Positions 43,791 through 56,011 of a stretch of 64,000 nt of DNA are shown piece by piece (positions within the stretch are counted from its first letter, which is position 1; each line of letters starts with the position of its first letter). Under the pieces are notes generated by a model, which ran no database searches, had not been told where the DNA came from, and was given only the letters and a program-made list of their open reading frames with translations. The stretch covers positions 225,882,578 through 225,946,577 of the forward strand of contig CP136062.1 of assembly GCA_032622095.1 (NCBI GenBank), given 5' to 3'. A program made the position numbers and the translations under genes. Source of the DNA: Siphonodentalium dalli (taxonomy: Eukaryota; Mollusca; Scaphopoda; Gadilida; Siphonodentaliidae).

Positions 43791-44187
43791 ATGCTGTACG
43801 TTTAGCATACTTTATTGAAAGAATTGATTAAAGGCACCGTAGAATGTACAGAAAAGATTTGTTTATTGTAAATATTAACTTTCATTGAACCACCTAAAAT
43901 AACTTTGATGGCGATATTTCTTGTTCTAACAGAACTTGATCAATTGAAAGAAATCATTAGAGGCGCCGTGAAAAGAACAGAAAATATAGTTAGTTAGTGT
44001 TTTTCGCTGAATTATGCTATACTTTCGGGCCTTGTGTTTCGTTGTATTCAAGGCTGAAAATAGTGTCAGTCAGAGTTATGAGGTACCCAGAGGGTGAATT
44101 TAGTGACTCTATGCCGCACAATCAATCAGAAGTTAATTTGAAGTGACCACAGTTTACTCTAGAATTATAAATGACAGAAACCTCCAA

Positions 44188-44554
44188 TTAACCCTTTACC
44201 CAACAAACCGGCCAAATAAAGCTTCAACAGCCTAAAATATCGTCGGTCTGTCTCAATAGAACCATACAAATATGGTATCATTGGAATCGGCTCCGTGACC
44301 ACATTGTGATAGTTACAGTTATGCCCTGTGCCAATGCATTCTCTTATATATGCGAGTCGACCATAGGTCGCCTCGCATATATAAGAGAATGCATTGGCCT
44401 TTTTTAACACTTTTTACCATTTTTTCTAACAATTTTATAATTTTTAATGTGTTAAGCCAATGCATTCTCTTATATATGCGAGGCTACCTATGGTCGACTC
44501 GCATATATAAGAGAATGCATTGGCACATGGCCCTTCTGTTGGGTAAAGGGTTAA
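44188..44554. mobile_element. TTAA foldback MITE, family P1
   Basis: TTAACCCTTTACCCAACAAA to TGTTGGGTAAAGGGTTAA, 367 bp, with two hairpins of the shared module. It sits downstream of the BPI-like gene and contributes an AATAAA at 44215. Whether that serves the gene is unknown. Confidence 0.9.
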
Positions 44555-44619
44555 ACACGCTGCACACCACGATAAATTAGGACTCATTCCTATTCTTATA
44601 TGTGACGCTTCCAATGGGA

Positions 44620-44770
44620 CATCTGCAATGTATTTGCCTCGACCTTGTAAGCCAGTGCATTCTCTTATATATGCGAGGCTCCATATGGGAGACTTGCATA
44701 TATAAGAGAATGCACTGGCACATGATCTTTAATGCTGCACCAGCGGAGTTCCCATCATGCAAGGATAAAC
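44620..44770. mobile_element. P2 MITE fragment
   Basis: 'gccagtgcattctcttata' to 'tataagagaatgcactggc' around a CTCCATATGGGAG loop, with 'tttaatgctgcaccagc' to the right as in other P2 copies. The TTAA termini are not preserved. Confidence 0.7.
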
Positions 44771-45325
44771 AATTATCAGCATCTCTGTATAAATTGGTAC
44801 TGTCCCGATGGAGTGAAAGCTAGCTGAATATTTGACAGCAACAACATAATTATTGTTTTGGTGAATTTACATAGAATTAAATATTCCTGGAAATCATGTA
44901 ATACATTTTGCCGTCATTGTTGCCTGTTGCCGTCAGTAGTTAATTGCAAAAGTTAGATGTTTTTGAATCTAAACCTCGGAATTGATTAAGTTATCTCATT
45001 AGTCATGCATGCCTGCTTTGTCAGATTTATGGAACAAAATGGCGAGAAACAATATTATACATATATTATACATAGACAGAAAACAATGTGCATATAGGTG
45101 CATCATGCTAACACGTGCTCATGGGTGTGGAATAAATACACTATATGTATCTGATATATTTAGAACTTCATAGTAATCCATTCCAAAGTAAGACCACATT
45201 TTAGCCAGGTTGTTTTGGAGTGAGAATATTAGTAAAATTCACAGTTTTATATGATCACGGTTTTCTTGCATTAGGTTTGTTTCATAAATCTGAACCGATA
45301 TTCCTTCTGTCTGTCTATTCCTTCA

Positions 45326-45700
45326 GGTAAACTGGTGCGTGTGTGGTCCATGATTCATGAACTATGGTGTGTGCGTGTGTGGTCCATGATTCATGAACTA
45401 TGGTGTGTGTGGTCCATGATTCATGAACTATGGTGCATGTGTGGGCAATGATTCATGAACTATGGTGCATGTGTGTGGTCCATGAATATGAACTATGACA
45501 TGTTTTGTGGTCCATTATTCATGAACTATGGTGTGTGTGTTGTCCATGATTTATCAACTTTTATATGTGTGGTTCATAATTCATGAACTCTGGTATCTGT
45601 GGTCCATGATTCATGAACTATGGTGTGTGTGGTTTGAAATCGGTGTATGTGATCCATGAACTCTGGTGTGTACATGTCGTCCATGTTTCATGAACTCTGG
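45326..45700. repeat. Irregular minisatellite, 'ggtccatgattcatgaacta' core
   Basis: The core GGTCCATGATTCATGAACTA, spaced by variable (GT)n, recurs about 10 times with unit length about 30-40 bp. TTCATGAA is palindromic. The preceding interval 44831-45325 has no recognised feature. Confidence 0.85.
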
Positions 45701-45981
45701 TGTTGGTGTAGTCAATTTCTGATTGGCATGTAATAACTGATTACGTGCCTTGTGTTCAGCCCTCTTTCTTGTTAATATTTGGAGAGGTTTGCTTGTATTT
45801 ATTTCATTATTTAAAGGCCATTGGAAGACTCTTGGATGCATAATATAAGTTGTCTTTTGGCAATTTCGAGCAGTGAAATGAATCTTGTAAAGGCCTTTAA
45901 GTAAATAGAGCTATTATGACGATAATTAGTTTAATCATCGTCCTCATTATGGAAATTTATATTTTTAGACAGTGAAATGAT

Positions 45982-46244
45982 TTAACATGACTGAAGCTTC
46001 CTGCAATTTTGCGAAAACCCGGTGCCAATGAATTGTCTTATATATGTGGGTCATCCATAGGGAGCCTCTCATATATAAGACAATTGCTTGGCCTAACAAT
46101 ATTATTAATTTGCCCTTGTAAGCCAGTGGATTATCTTATATATACAAGGCTCCCTATGGGAGACTCTATATAAGAGAATGCACAGGTACCAGGGCACAGT
46201 CTTTAATGCTGCACCATCTCGGCTCCCGTCATAAAAGGGTTAGG
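45982..46244. mobile_element. TTAA foldback MITE, family P2, diverged
   Basis: 'ttaacatgactgaagcttcc' to 'ggctcccgtcataaaaggg' and TTA(G), with two diverged hairpins (46022-46092 and 46122-46188). The 3' TTAA is lost. 46245-46680 holds only a 22-bp unit ('actggtatatttatacaaga') repeated 2-3 times at 46371-46420. Confidence 0.7.
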
Positions 46245-46682
46245 AATATTTTATAATTTTTAATCATGAAAGTATCTTGATCTGTTCAATTAAACAGAAA
46301 TTTATTTGTTATTTCTGTTCCAAATGTTAGTGATTTTATTTTAATTTATAAAACTGACAATAATACTGGTATATTTATACAAGAATACTGGTATATTTAT
46401 ACAAGAATACTGGTATAGTTTAGCATGTACATGTCCTCATTTTAGCCTTTTCCCATTGAAACCTGTTCATTCATTGTGCATATCTGTTTTGTATATTTTT
46501 ATTTTTTTATAAACCGTCATGATACTAATCAAGGAACATATTCTCAGGTTGTTTACAGTCTGCTTGTTTACTTTTGAAAATAAAAATGTAACAAGAGTTA
46601 AGGGTTTTTTATTCCACATGTTTCTAATGGGGGAGGGGGTGCTGAATTGGGAGTTGTAGATAGTAATTCATTGATCATATTG

Positions 46683-47640
46683 GTAGCCAGCTTTTCAAAT
46701 CGATTACATATGTAGCCAGCTTTTCAAATCGATCACATATGTAGCCAGCTTTCAAATAGATCACATATGTAGCCAGCTTTCAAATCGATTACATATGTAG
46801 CCAGCTTTCAAATCGATTACATATGTAGCCAGCTTTTCAAATCGATCACATATGTAGCCAGCTTTCAAATCGATCACATATGTAGCCAGCTTTCAAATCG
46901 ATCACATATGTAGCCAGCTTTCAAATCGATTACATATGTAGCCAGCTTTCGAATCGATTACATATGTAGCCAGCTTTTCAAATCGATCACATATGTAGCC
47001 AGCTTTCAAATCGATTACATATGTAGCCAGCTTTCAAATCGATCACATATGTAGCCAGCTTTCAAATCGATTGCATATGTAGCCAGCTTTTCAAATCGAT
47101 CACATATGTAGCCAGCTTTCAAATCGATCACATATGTAGCCAGCTTTCAAATCGATTACATATGTAGCCAGCTTTCAAATCGATTACATATGTAGCCAGC
47201 TTTCAAATCGATCACATATGTAGCCAGCTTTTCAAATCGATTACATATGTAGCCAGCTTTCAAATTGATCACATATGTAGCCAGCTTTCAAATCGATTAC
47301 ATATGTAGCCAGCTTTTAAAATCGATCGCATATATACCCAGCTTTTAAAATCAATCACATTCGTACCCAGCTTTTAAAATTGATCACATATGTAGCCAGC
47401 TTTCAAATCGATCACATATGTAGCCAGCTTTGCAAATCGATTACATATGTAGCCAGCTTTCAAATCGATCACATATGTAGCCAGCTTTCAAATCGATTAC
47501 ATATGTAGCCAGCTTTTAAAATCGATCGCATATATACCCAGCTTTTAAAATCAATCACATTCGTACCCAGCTTTTAAAATTGATCACATATGGAGCCAGC
47601 GTTTCAATGGCACTCACATTCGTAGCCAGCTTTTCATATT
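46683..47640. repeat. 28-bp minisatellite, about 34 copies
   Basis: The unit is GTAGCCAGCTTTCAAATCGAT followed by '(c/t)acatat', 28 bp (29 where TTTT). Variants with 'acccagcttttaaaatc' form a small sub-block that occurs twice (47318-47395, 47511-47595). It is related in inverted orientation to the next array. Confidence 0.95.
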
Positions 47641-47845
47641 CGTGTGGTCTAATGAACGAGACTAATTGCTTGACTAATCACATTCTTGAGCAGATGAGTG
47701 AAACACAACTCATACATTTATAAGGGAAGAAATACATTAAATATTAGTTAATAATTTTTGACCAATGTCATGAAACTGCTCGAGTTCTATTATAGTTCAT
47801 GCGATGACATCATATATCTTGTCATAAAACGATGAATTTGAAAAG

Positions 47846-48375
47846 CTAGCTTCAGATGTGATCGCCTGGGAAAAGCTGGCTACAGATGTGATCGCCTGGG
47901 AAAAGCCAGCTACAGATGTGATCGCCTGGGAAAAGCTGGCTACAGATGTGATTGCCTGGGAAAAGCTAGCTACAGATGTGATCGCCTGGGAAAAGCTGGC
48001 TACAGATGTGATCGCCTGGGAAAAGCCAGCTACAGATGTGATCGCCTGGGAAAAGCTGGCTACAGATGTGATCGCCTGGGAAAAGCTGGCTACAGATGTG
48101 ATCGCCTGGGAAAAGCCAGCTACAGATGTGATCGCCTGGGAAAAGCTGGCTACAGATGTGATTGCCTGGGAAAAGCTAGCTACAGATGTGATCGCCTGGG
48201 AAAAGCTGGCTACAGATGTGATCGCCTGGGAAAAGCCAGCTACAGATGTGATCGCCTGGGAAAAGCTGGCTACAGATGTGATCGCCTGGGAAAAGCTGGC
48301 TACAGATGTGATCGCCTGGGAAAAGCCAGCTACAGATGTGATCGCCTGGGAAAAGCTAGCTACAGATGTGATTGG
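47846..48375. repeat. 30-bp minisatellite with 7-unit higher-order structure, inverted relative to 46683-47640
   Basis: The unit is CTACAGATGTGATCGCCTGG then 'gaaaagctgg', 30 bp, about 18 copies. Unit types by the base set after AAAAG (CTGGC, CCAGC, CTAGC) repeat with period 7 (210 bp). The reverse complement, CGATCACATCTGTAGCCAGC, matches the 28-bp unit next door (CGATCACATATGTAGCCAGC). Both strands stay open over the array. These frames are repeat artefacts. Confidence 0.95.
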
Positions 48376-48561
48376 TGCCAGTGACAAGGACTCCATCAGC
48401 ATGAATTACATCTACAACTCACGAGTTCATGTTTTCAGGTTCCAACATTTAAAAATAAGGTCACGTGGAATACTTGTGTCAAAAATATTCATATTATCAG
48501 TGCAACTGAAAGGTTCGGGTTCACCAGCTGACCAGGAACTATTTTGTTTAATAAACAGGTT

Positions 48562-49184
48562 AATCAATTGGTTTTGATAATTACGTGACACAATTTACTG
48601 GGTGCCAGATAAACAAAACAGTCAGTTTCTCAGGGATTGCCGCATCACAAAAAATATATTGAATATATTTATGACCTTCCATAAATAACTAAATAAATGC
48701 CTCCCATCCCCAATTCATTGGATTGAACACTCTACCGCGGAAGTTGTTGGAAGCAAGGTGCAAATCTAGCCGGTGTAGCCGGACAGACCGGCTATTACAT
48801 TCACCTGGGAACGGGATTACCCGCCTCCCAGACAACCTGTCCTGCTATTTTCGGGTTGGTTTCGCCTGATACATACGGGCGAATTCGCCTGAAATTGTTA
48901 ATAGAAATATGTTCTTTGATGAATTCAAAAAATTTCTAATAAAATATAAATATCTGCCTCCCTCATCACTTTGAATGAAAAAAATCCCTGAGAAACGATG
49001 CATAAGGGAAGTCCATCCAATACTGAGAAACAAACTATTAATTTTATCTGGCCTATGTATAAGGGAAAAACATCCAATTCTGAAAAAATACTCTTTTTTT
49101 TTTTCCGCTTAGCTCACTCCGGTTTTACAAGCACCGACTCCTCTGGTGAATGATGTCAAATAATCATCAAAACCAATTGATTAC
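48562..49184. mobile_element. Terminal-inverted-repeat element, about 620 bp
   Basis: 'taatcaattggttttgata' and 'atcatcaaaaccaattgatt' form the ends. 'ccctgagaaac' and 'tttctcaggga' repeat inverted inside. There is no coding. It is likely a non-autonomous DNA transposon. Confidence 0.55.
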
Positions 49185-49349
49185 TCTCTAATTATGCCTG
49201 ACCCCGTCCATCATAAGAGCATTTCACTTAATAACAGTTTTAATTATTGGATTTCATTGTCCGTTGGCATGGTAATGCCCTGCTTGGGGAAATGGATATC
49301 CACATACTACGGTTTCTGTCCATTCCATTCGTTGTGACATGAACAAAAT

Positions 49350-49560
49350 AAATGAACACAAACAGCTAGTATACATCTTTATTCATCAGCTAAAATTAAC
49401 ACTAGACAATTACAAGATAGGATACAATAATATTAAGATACAAAAATAAAGATAAAATGTCAGATCGTATTTCACTATACGTTATTTAAAACAAAACGTC
49501 ATACAACACAGACACAAGGCAACATTTCATACTATATGAACTGCCCTGCTATCCTGACCA
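49350..49560 (-). other. Possible LINE 3' tail
   Basis: 'catctttattcatcagctaa' followed by 'tagacaattacaa' resembles the 3' ends at 12655 and 20150 (TTTATT, ACAATT). There is no coding part. 49560-49990 is A/T-rich with degenerate 'ggaatattcc' motifs. Confidence 0.25.
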
Positions 49561-49991
49561 GGAATTATTCCAGAATATTTAAGAATGGTATATGGCACCA
49601 TGAATAAACTGGAATATTCAAGAATAAACCAGATTATTCAAGGATCTTCTGCTTTAATTTGTTGCAAAATCTGTAAATAACTTAATTCCTGTTTATTCAT
49701 CCTTATTCTAGCCTCAAACTGGAAATATTCCAGATAATTCAAGGTTATTCTTTTCTAATTTTAGTTACAACATTCTTGTTTATTATGTAAATTTCACTGA
49801 TTTTATATTGTTTTCTCACAATTCATGTTTAGTACCAGGAATAAATTTTAGACTTGAATAACGAACTTGAATTATGCAGGAATATTCCAGAATATTCTAG
49901 AGTATTCCACTTGGAATAACAGGAAAGCAGGGCGGTTCCTTCAAGATAAGAAAAGACTGAATCCAATAAAAACCTTTCTATGCCCAAATGT

Positions 49992-50367
49992 TTAACCCTT
50001 TGAGTGCCAGGGGCCGATCTCATCGGCCCTAATTTACGGTCTGTAAAATTCGGTTGAATTTTTTTTGGGTATGCTTAAGCATGCTATAGCGAATTTAAAA
50101 ACAAACTGGATAAAACCTTAGGGGCATGTTATAACTCAAAACTATCACCAATTATTCATAGTAATAATTTTGATGCCCATAAAAAACATAAGATTCCCTG
50201 GCACTAAACCTACTAAATATACCTGTTAACTTGAAGAATATAAGAAAAAATTATTAAAATTGTAAAAAATAATAACAAAAGATGGTCGACTCGCATATAT
50301 AAGAGAATGCATTGGCACAGGGTATATGGGTTGATACAAAAATCGGACCTGGCACTCAAATGGTTAA
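49992..50367. mobile_element. TTAA foldback MITE, family P3, internally deleted
   Basis: TTAACCCTTTGAGTGCCAGG to CCTGGCACTCAAATGGTTAA, 376 bp. It matches 39270-39730 through 'gcttaagcatgctatagcg', but the left arm of its P1-type hairpin is deleted at 50283. 50368-50775 shows nothing else. Confidence 0.82.
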
Positions 50368-50775
50368 ACCAAGGGAATACTACGCCCTGGCACTGTAGCT
50401 GATAACGAGATGAATCTCCAATTTTTAAGAAATCATAGTCATAAAAAGATATCAATATATAATATAACATGAAGCTAAAATTACCCACAACCAGAGCTAA
50501 TATATATAAAAATCAGAAAAACTTCATCATATACTTACAGACATATTGTGCGTTTATTTCAGTGTGTAAAACTGAGGAATGATTGTCCCACTATGCCTAC
50601 TGGAAGAATCTGGCACTCAAGTTATATTATCGAAAATATCAACCGATTCGATCGTACCATTTGAGAGAACACAACGTTTGAAGTACATGCAATTGTAAAT
50701 ATTTATTCTTTGATTCCAGGTGAATTACTTGTTGATAAACAAAGGGTAATGATGCTGCCAACGAGTGTCACATAT

Positions 50776-50983
50776 ATCCTAAATAATGGACCCCTAAACC
50801 ACAGCAGAATTATGGGAAATTTTTCAGGATTTAGTCGGAAATATGGCTTTCTGCCATTCATCGGAAAGCTCTCATCAAGAGCTTTCCGATGAATGGCAAC
50901 AAGCCATATTTCCGACTAAATCCTTAAAAATTTCCCATAATTCTGCTGTGGTTAAAGGGTCATATACTTTGGGCATTACTGTA
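50776..50983. mobile_element. Family H palindromic MITE
   Basis: Left end degraded ('atcctaaataatgg'), both arms 'accacagcagaattatggga' and its inverse present, right end GGGCATTACTG-TA. 50984-51373 holds no identified feature. Confidence 0.85.
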
Positions 50984-51373
50984 TAATCAACATACAAGAA
51001 TGGTGTTATTTAGACATAAATTTATGAGCAAAACCACTTTATGCAAGATTGTTCTCTATTCATACGTAATCACTCCAAGAAATCCAGCTTTAAAACACTA
51101 GGTTTATGACAGATAGAAATTCTGGAAGCATATGATGAAGTTTTTCTGTCATCTTTACAAAAAATTAGTCAATCATATGTTACAGAGATAACAGTTACAG
51201 TATCGTCTTAATTCTATCGAGACCATAATAACTATAGACGGTTGTGTCATTTCTGGACCAAAACGGCTGAGAACAGCCAAAAACAAATAGTTATGCTGAT
51301 CAGGTCAAAGTCACTCAGGTCACTGGAGAATGCTACTTTTAAAAACATTTCCATAAATCACTGCCTTAATTGC

Positions 51374-51817
51374 TTAACCCTTTACCCAACAGAATGGCCC
51401 TGTGCCAATGCATTCTCTTATATATGCGAGTTGACCATAGGTCGCCTCGCATATATAAGAGAATGCATTGGCTTAACACATATTAAAAATGATAAAATTG
51501 TCAAAGAATGTAGAAAAATATTATAAAAATTGTTAAAAAATGTAAGAAAAAATTATAAAATTGTTAAAGAATGTAAGAAAAAATGGTAAAAAAGAATTTT
51601 TTAGGCCAATGCATTCTCTTATATATGCGAGGCGACCTATGGTCGACTCGCATATATAAGAGAATGCATTGGCACAGGGCACAACTGTAACCATCACAAT
51701 GTGGTCAATGAACCGGTTCCAATGATATCCATATTTGTATGGTGTTATTGATACAGACCGAAGATATTTTAGGCTGTTGAAGCTTTATTTGGGCGTTTTT
51801 GTTGGGTAAAGGGTTAA
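51374..51817 (-). mobile_element. TTAA foldback MITE, family P1, reversed, 444 bp
   Basis: TTAACCCTTTACCCAACAGA to TTGTTGGGTAAAGGGTTAA. The long arm ('gatattttaggctgttga') is on the right. The spacer between hairpins carries a duplicated 'aaaattgttaaa.aatgtaag' segment. Confidence 0.9.
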
Positions 51818-52198
51818 TACATTTAGTACCATATGTGATCAAAACCACATCATAGCTACCTGAAACCCATATCTCTGTAGAATATGTTTGTAATTAACAT
51901 GCAAAATGTATGTCATCAAAAAGCCTATTGCCAACAATCTCAATTTGAGAAATTTAAAAGATACTAAACATTTCCAACTTATAGAGTTATCATGAATTAA
52001 AAAGAATTTGTATATTTATATATATATAAAAAAGAAAACAATCCTCTTTGAGAGTGTGGGTATAATAAAATACATGCTTCATTTTAATCCGAAGTCCTCG
52101 ACATGCGTCCAAATATAAAACTGGAGGTATATACCACAGCAAGTACAGTTCTAAAGTTTTCTTGTCATTTTCACATATGATAATATGTCACTCTAAAA

Positions 52199-52290
52199 TA
52201 TCTCTGAGGTGTGTGTGTCACAATAAATACTCTCTGAGGTGTGTGTGTGACAATAAATACTCTCTGAGGTGTGTGTGTCACAATAAATAC
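52199..52290. repeat. 30-bp minisatellite, three copies
   Basis: TCTCTGAGGTGTGTGTGT(C/G)A followed by 'caataaatac', three times. 51818-52198 shows only A/T-rich sequence. Confidence 0.93.
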
Positions 52291-52479
52291 TTTCTTATTG
52301 TATACTGTGAGTTGGATGTTAATTTTTCAATGATGTTTATTAATTTGACACGTTTAATATCAGCGCGTGCGATGACGTCACGGCGTTCTTCAAATAACTT
52401 GCGATCGCTGTAGTTTATGATTGTTGTTTTCGATGAATATTTCGCGTTGCTTCGGGTTTATTTGATCATGTGATAAAAG

Positions 52480-52630
52480 GTATCTCACACTCGTCCTATT
52501 TTATACGTAATTTATCAACCTCGTCCTCTAAATTCTATTTGAGCCTCGGTAAACCTCGGCTCAAATCGAATTTAGTGAACTCGGTTGATAAATTCCGTAT
52601 AAAATAGAAACTCATGTGAGATCCTCTATT
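52480..52630. mobile_element. Palindromic element related to 23652-24332
   Basis: 'tctcacactcgtcctatttt' pairs with 'aaaatagaaactcatgtgag', and 'gatttatcaacc'-type arms with 'ggttgataaat', around a 'cctcggtaaacctcgg' centre. The inner sequence 'ggctcaaatcgaatttag' recurs at 23740. 52631-53694 has no recognised feature beyond a short (TA)n at 52772. Confidence 0.6.
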
Positions 52631-53694
52631 TATTATATACATACAACGTACATTGGTAGGCATCGGCTATACATAGATACAAATTATTTTCAATTTGTAA
52701 AATCAATATTCACTACCTACTAGGTACCTAGGTCATAATCAAAATTCAATTACCAGCAATTTCTAATAAGAATTACAATATATATATATATATAAAATAA
52801 GCATTAAAATCAGTGGTGATCAAACATAACTGGGTGCCAAATATATGAGTGTATAAATACCTGTGATCAGTCCATAAAAAAGAAGTTGTACCAGGGGTGC
52901 TATCATGCATAAAAGTGGTTCTGCTAATATGCTATGATGCTGGTTGTCCTGGTGAATTTCTATGGTGTGGGTATGGCAAACTGATGCCGTTACGAAAAAG
53001 TACAGTTATTTTTTTCTAAAGTAGTCATTTTCATGGTGTTTGGCAAATCCGAGCGATTTGAGAAAAAAACAATATGTGTATGAAACATTCAAGAACATAG
53101 ATATTTTTGAAAAATATAATAAACCCTGCGCTGGTGTTTCCAAAACGACGTGAATAACCATCCTGATTATCAATAACTAATACAACCAGTATAAAAATAT
53201 TTCGCAATAAATTTGTTTTCAATGTTTGATATGCAAAATGGCATTTCCTGATTATGTTCAGATTATCGGAACACCGCGAAAAAGACACATTAAAAAAAAT
53301 TATAACAGTACCTTTTTTTGTTAACAGCATTAGTTTGCCCTAACAACATCATAGCAATTCAGCAGGACCCAACCGCATCATAGAACATTAGACACTTGAC
53401 CCGGAGTGGAATGGAATAGTTTACTGGGTATTGTGTGGTACTTTAGTATCTAAGCTCAGGGGAAATTTTCACTGTCTGAGCAACAGAATATTTATTTTGT
53501 TTGACCGAGATTCGAACACCAGATTAAAAAAAATTAAAACAAAAATAATTTATAGAAAATCCACTAATTCATATACAATACAATATTTTAAAAACAATTA
53601 TAAGAAAAGCACTGACTGGCACGTTTGGGATTTTAAGGCATATTTTGGTAACTTATTTATCAAGACAGGTGTAGGCCATTAACCAGGTGTAGCT

Positions 53695-53911
53695 ACGTGT
53701 ACATATGGAATACTATTAGGGCCACTTCCTAATGGTGCATACCGAAAGATACAAATGTCGTACATTTTGGCGTTTGTGTCGCTTTCGGCTGCTGCCAAAA
53801 CATGTGGTAATGACATTGTGTCGCTTCGGCGTGCGACTAATGGTGCACATTTTGTTGCTTTCCAGAATCGCCATAAGGAAGTGGCCCTAATAGTATTCCA
53901 TATGTACGTGT
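53695..53911. mobile_element. MITE with long terminal inverted repeats
   Basis: 'acgtgtacatatggaatact' and 'agtattccatatgtacgtgt' are inverted ends, continuing inward as 'attagggccacttcct' and 'aggaagtggccctaat'. The interior is rich in 'acattttg' motifs like 31968-32428. 53912-54253 shows nothing recognisable. Confidence 0.85.
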
Positions 53912-54253
53912 AATGCGTGTCATGAAAGTCACCTAACTCACATGATCATTTCGCTTACACAGTGCCTTATGTTAATGAAAGATTTTCAAGTGAGTTATGC
54001 AGGCAATGGGAGAATGGGATTTTCTCATGCGGAAAGATGTTATTTTGATCGAAGCCAATTAAGCATATTGGTGGACTCAGTGTGGACAGCTTGTCCTCAC
54101 AACCCAGCTATTGTTTACACGTTCGTTTGATACAAGTATGGCCAATATCTATAAATATGTAGGTTTGCTGCTAAAAGATTATGTGACATTTCCTGTCGAT
54201 AGTAATACCATATAGTAACACACGCTACAAGTACAAGTTGCTAAATCTAGCTA

Positions 54254-54467
54254 TTAACCCTTTCATGACGGGAGATGTGCTGGTGCAGCATTAGAGACCC
54301 TGTGCCAGTGCATTATCTTATATACGTGAGTCTCACATAGGGAGCCTCGCATATATAAGAGAATCCACTGTCATGCAAGGTCGAGATAAACATTGTTTGG
54401 CAATGCATTCTCTTATATTTGGGAGTCTCGCATATATAAGAGGAAGCTCCAGTCATATAAAGGTTAA
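54254..54467. mobile_element. TTAA foldback MITE, family P2
   Basis: TTAACCCTTTCATGACGGGAG to CTCCAGTCATATAAAGGTTAA, 214 bp, two diverged hairpins. The right terminus matches the remnant at 9591-9614. 54468-54992 has no recognised feature. Confidence 0.85.
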
Positions 54468-54992
54468 CGTACTTATATTGCCAGCCAGAAAAGTTGAGCA
54501 AACAAAACTAAATTTTGGAATTTTCTTCAAGAAAGCCCGGTTCTCACTCCTTTTGGGTTTGGGTTTGGGTTGACCTCTATGCAGGGTTTCAAGGGTTTTA
54601 TGGAGGGTGGATATTGCTAAAAGCCACATGGTTGATTCTTCCTGATTACGTCGTGATTGCGTTGTTAAATAACACACTGTTTTGAGTTATTCATAAGTTA
54701 TGATGATGTAGATCAGGTCCAGATGGATGTTAGCCGCTGAAGGTTGATCAGGAATAAAATTAGTTCATGAAATGCAGTGGAATCGGACATAGAAATAAAT
54801 AATTGGTGATCGGTTTCCTCTACCAATGTTAGCGATGTTATGAAAAATAGCCGGATTTAACTGACGTTTTTGTCACAAAATTGATGGTTCAAACAATATC
54901 AATATTATTTAGTGTTAAATGACAACACCCTTATTACGTACGGAGCCCTTTAGTTTGTTAACAATAAAATGCAATGATTTCTTGTCTCTATC

Positions 54993-55212
54993 TACAGTAA
55001 TGCCCGAAGTATATGACCCTTTAACCACAGCAGAATTATGGGAAATTTTTCAGGATTTAGTCGGAAATATGGCTTGCTACCATTCAACAGAAAGCTCTCG
55101 ATGAGAGCTTTCCGATGAATGGCAACAAGCCATATTTCTTCTGACTAAATCCTGAAAAATTTCCCATAATTCTGCTGTGGTTCAGGGGTCGATTATTTAG
55201 GACATTACTGTA
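54993..55212. mobile_element. Family H palindromic MITE
   Basis: TA-CAGTAATGCCCGAAGTATATG to AGGACATTACTG-TA, 220 bp, both arms intact around 'gctctcgatgagagc'. Confidence 0.9.
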
Positions 55213-55658
55213 CTTATATTACTGTAGACGTTCAGTATTAAATTATTGACTGATTTACGGATACTATCTGTAGATATTTTCAGTTTGTTGATGCACTGAG
55301 ATCTCCCCCATGGCTGTAGGGGCCCCATTCCTCCCAATCCCTAGTTGAAACCCTGCATTTATGTTAAGGACAATAGATACTCAATTTATCAAGCAGGAAA
55401 GTGTGGCATATATGCCATGAAATCTGGCAAAGGTGACTTTAAAGAAAATGAATAGTAAAATATTTAATTTTACCATCCTTATTTCATAATAATTGAAGAC
55501 TAACTCGTAGTATTGACCTAAAAATCCTATGTAGAGTTTTGATAATATAAAATATTTTCATATGAGTACATGTTTACCTCAGAGACAGACAACTTAAAGT
55601 TGGAGATTGCTAATTTGGGCATAAAGTTTCAGTTTTCATCAGAAAAGTTGTTTTAATA

Positions 55659-55765
55659 TTATTTAGCCAAAATCCACATATTTAAGTGACGGTTATTTCA
55701 ATTTTTCTTAATATTATTTAGCCAAAAAATGCACATATTAGTGACGATTATTTCAATTTTTCTTT
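55659..55765. repeat. 53-bp direct repeat in the 3' region of the CD109-like gene
   Basis: 'attatttagccaaaa' and 'gtgacg(g/a)ttatttcaattt' occur twice, about 53 bp apart, just downstream of the minus-strand stop codon. The rest of 55213-55826 shows no clear AATAAA on the minus strand. Confidence 0.75.
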
Positions 55766-55826
55766 ACATTGATGTTTATCCAGTATTTCCAATAAATTGA
55801 GTAGCTATCGTCCTAACTTCCTTTGA

Positions 55827-56011
55827 TTAGAATTGCAGCACGAGAGCGAGGATTGTGAGAACCACGAGAGCGAGGAGATTTGTGGAGACCTGTTGTGCAC
55901 CGGTCGTTGTTGGTGTTGTATCTGGGCAGCCTGGGCAGCTATCACACATGGAGCAGATGTTCCCATCCCCAACGAGACTCTCTGCCGTGTAGAATACAGT
56001 CTTCTCAATAT
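55827..56011 (-). CDS. CD109-like gene, last exon
   Basis: The minus-strand acceptor 'cattatttgcag' precedes 185 nt: two bases complete His (c+at), then 60 codons and TAA at 55827-55829. It encodes 'EKTVFYTAESLVGDGNICSM', the cysteine cluster, 'TTPTTTGAQQ', and a C-terminal run rich in Leu, Val and Ala with no charged residue after it. The GPI signal is inferred from this composition. Confidence 0.88.

Noticed and set aside
44211-44220. AATAAA in the P1 MITE as polyadenylation signal of the BPI-like gene
   Set aside because: It is possible by position (about 650 bp after the stop), but every P1 copy carries it and there is no downstream evidence. Not called as a feature.
47797-48577. 201- and 239-codon frames on opposite strands
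   Set aside because: Both arise from the 30-bp array, and the peptides are ten-residue repeats. The region is non-coding.
53942-54130. 62-codon plus-strand frame between MITEs
   Set aside because: It has no splice acceptor or donor in phase, no recognisable domain, and its composition is ordinary for intergenic DNA.
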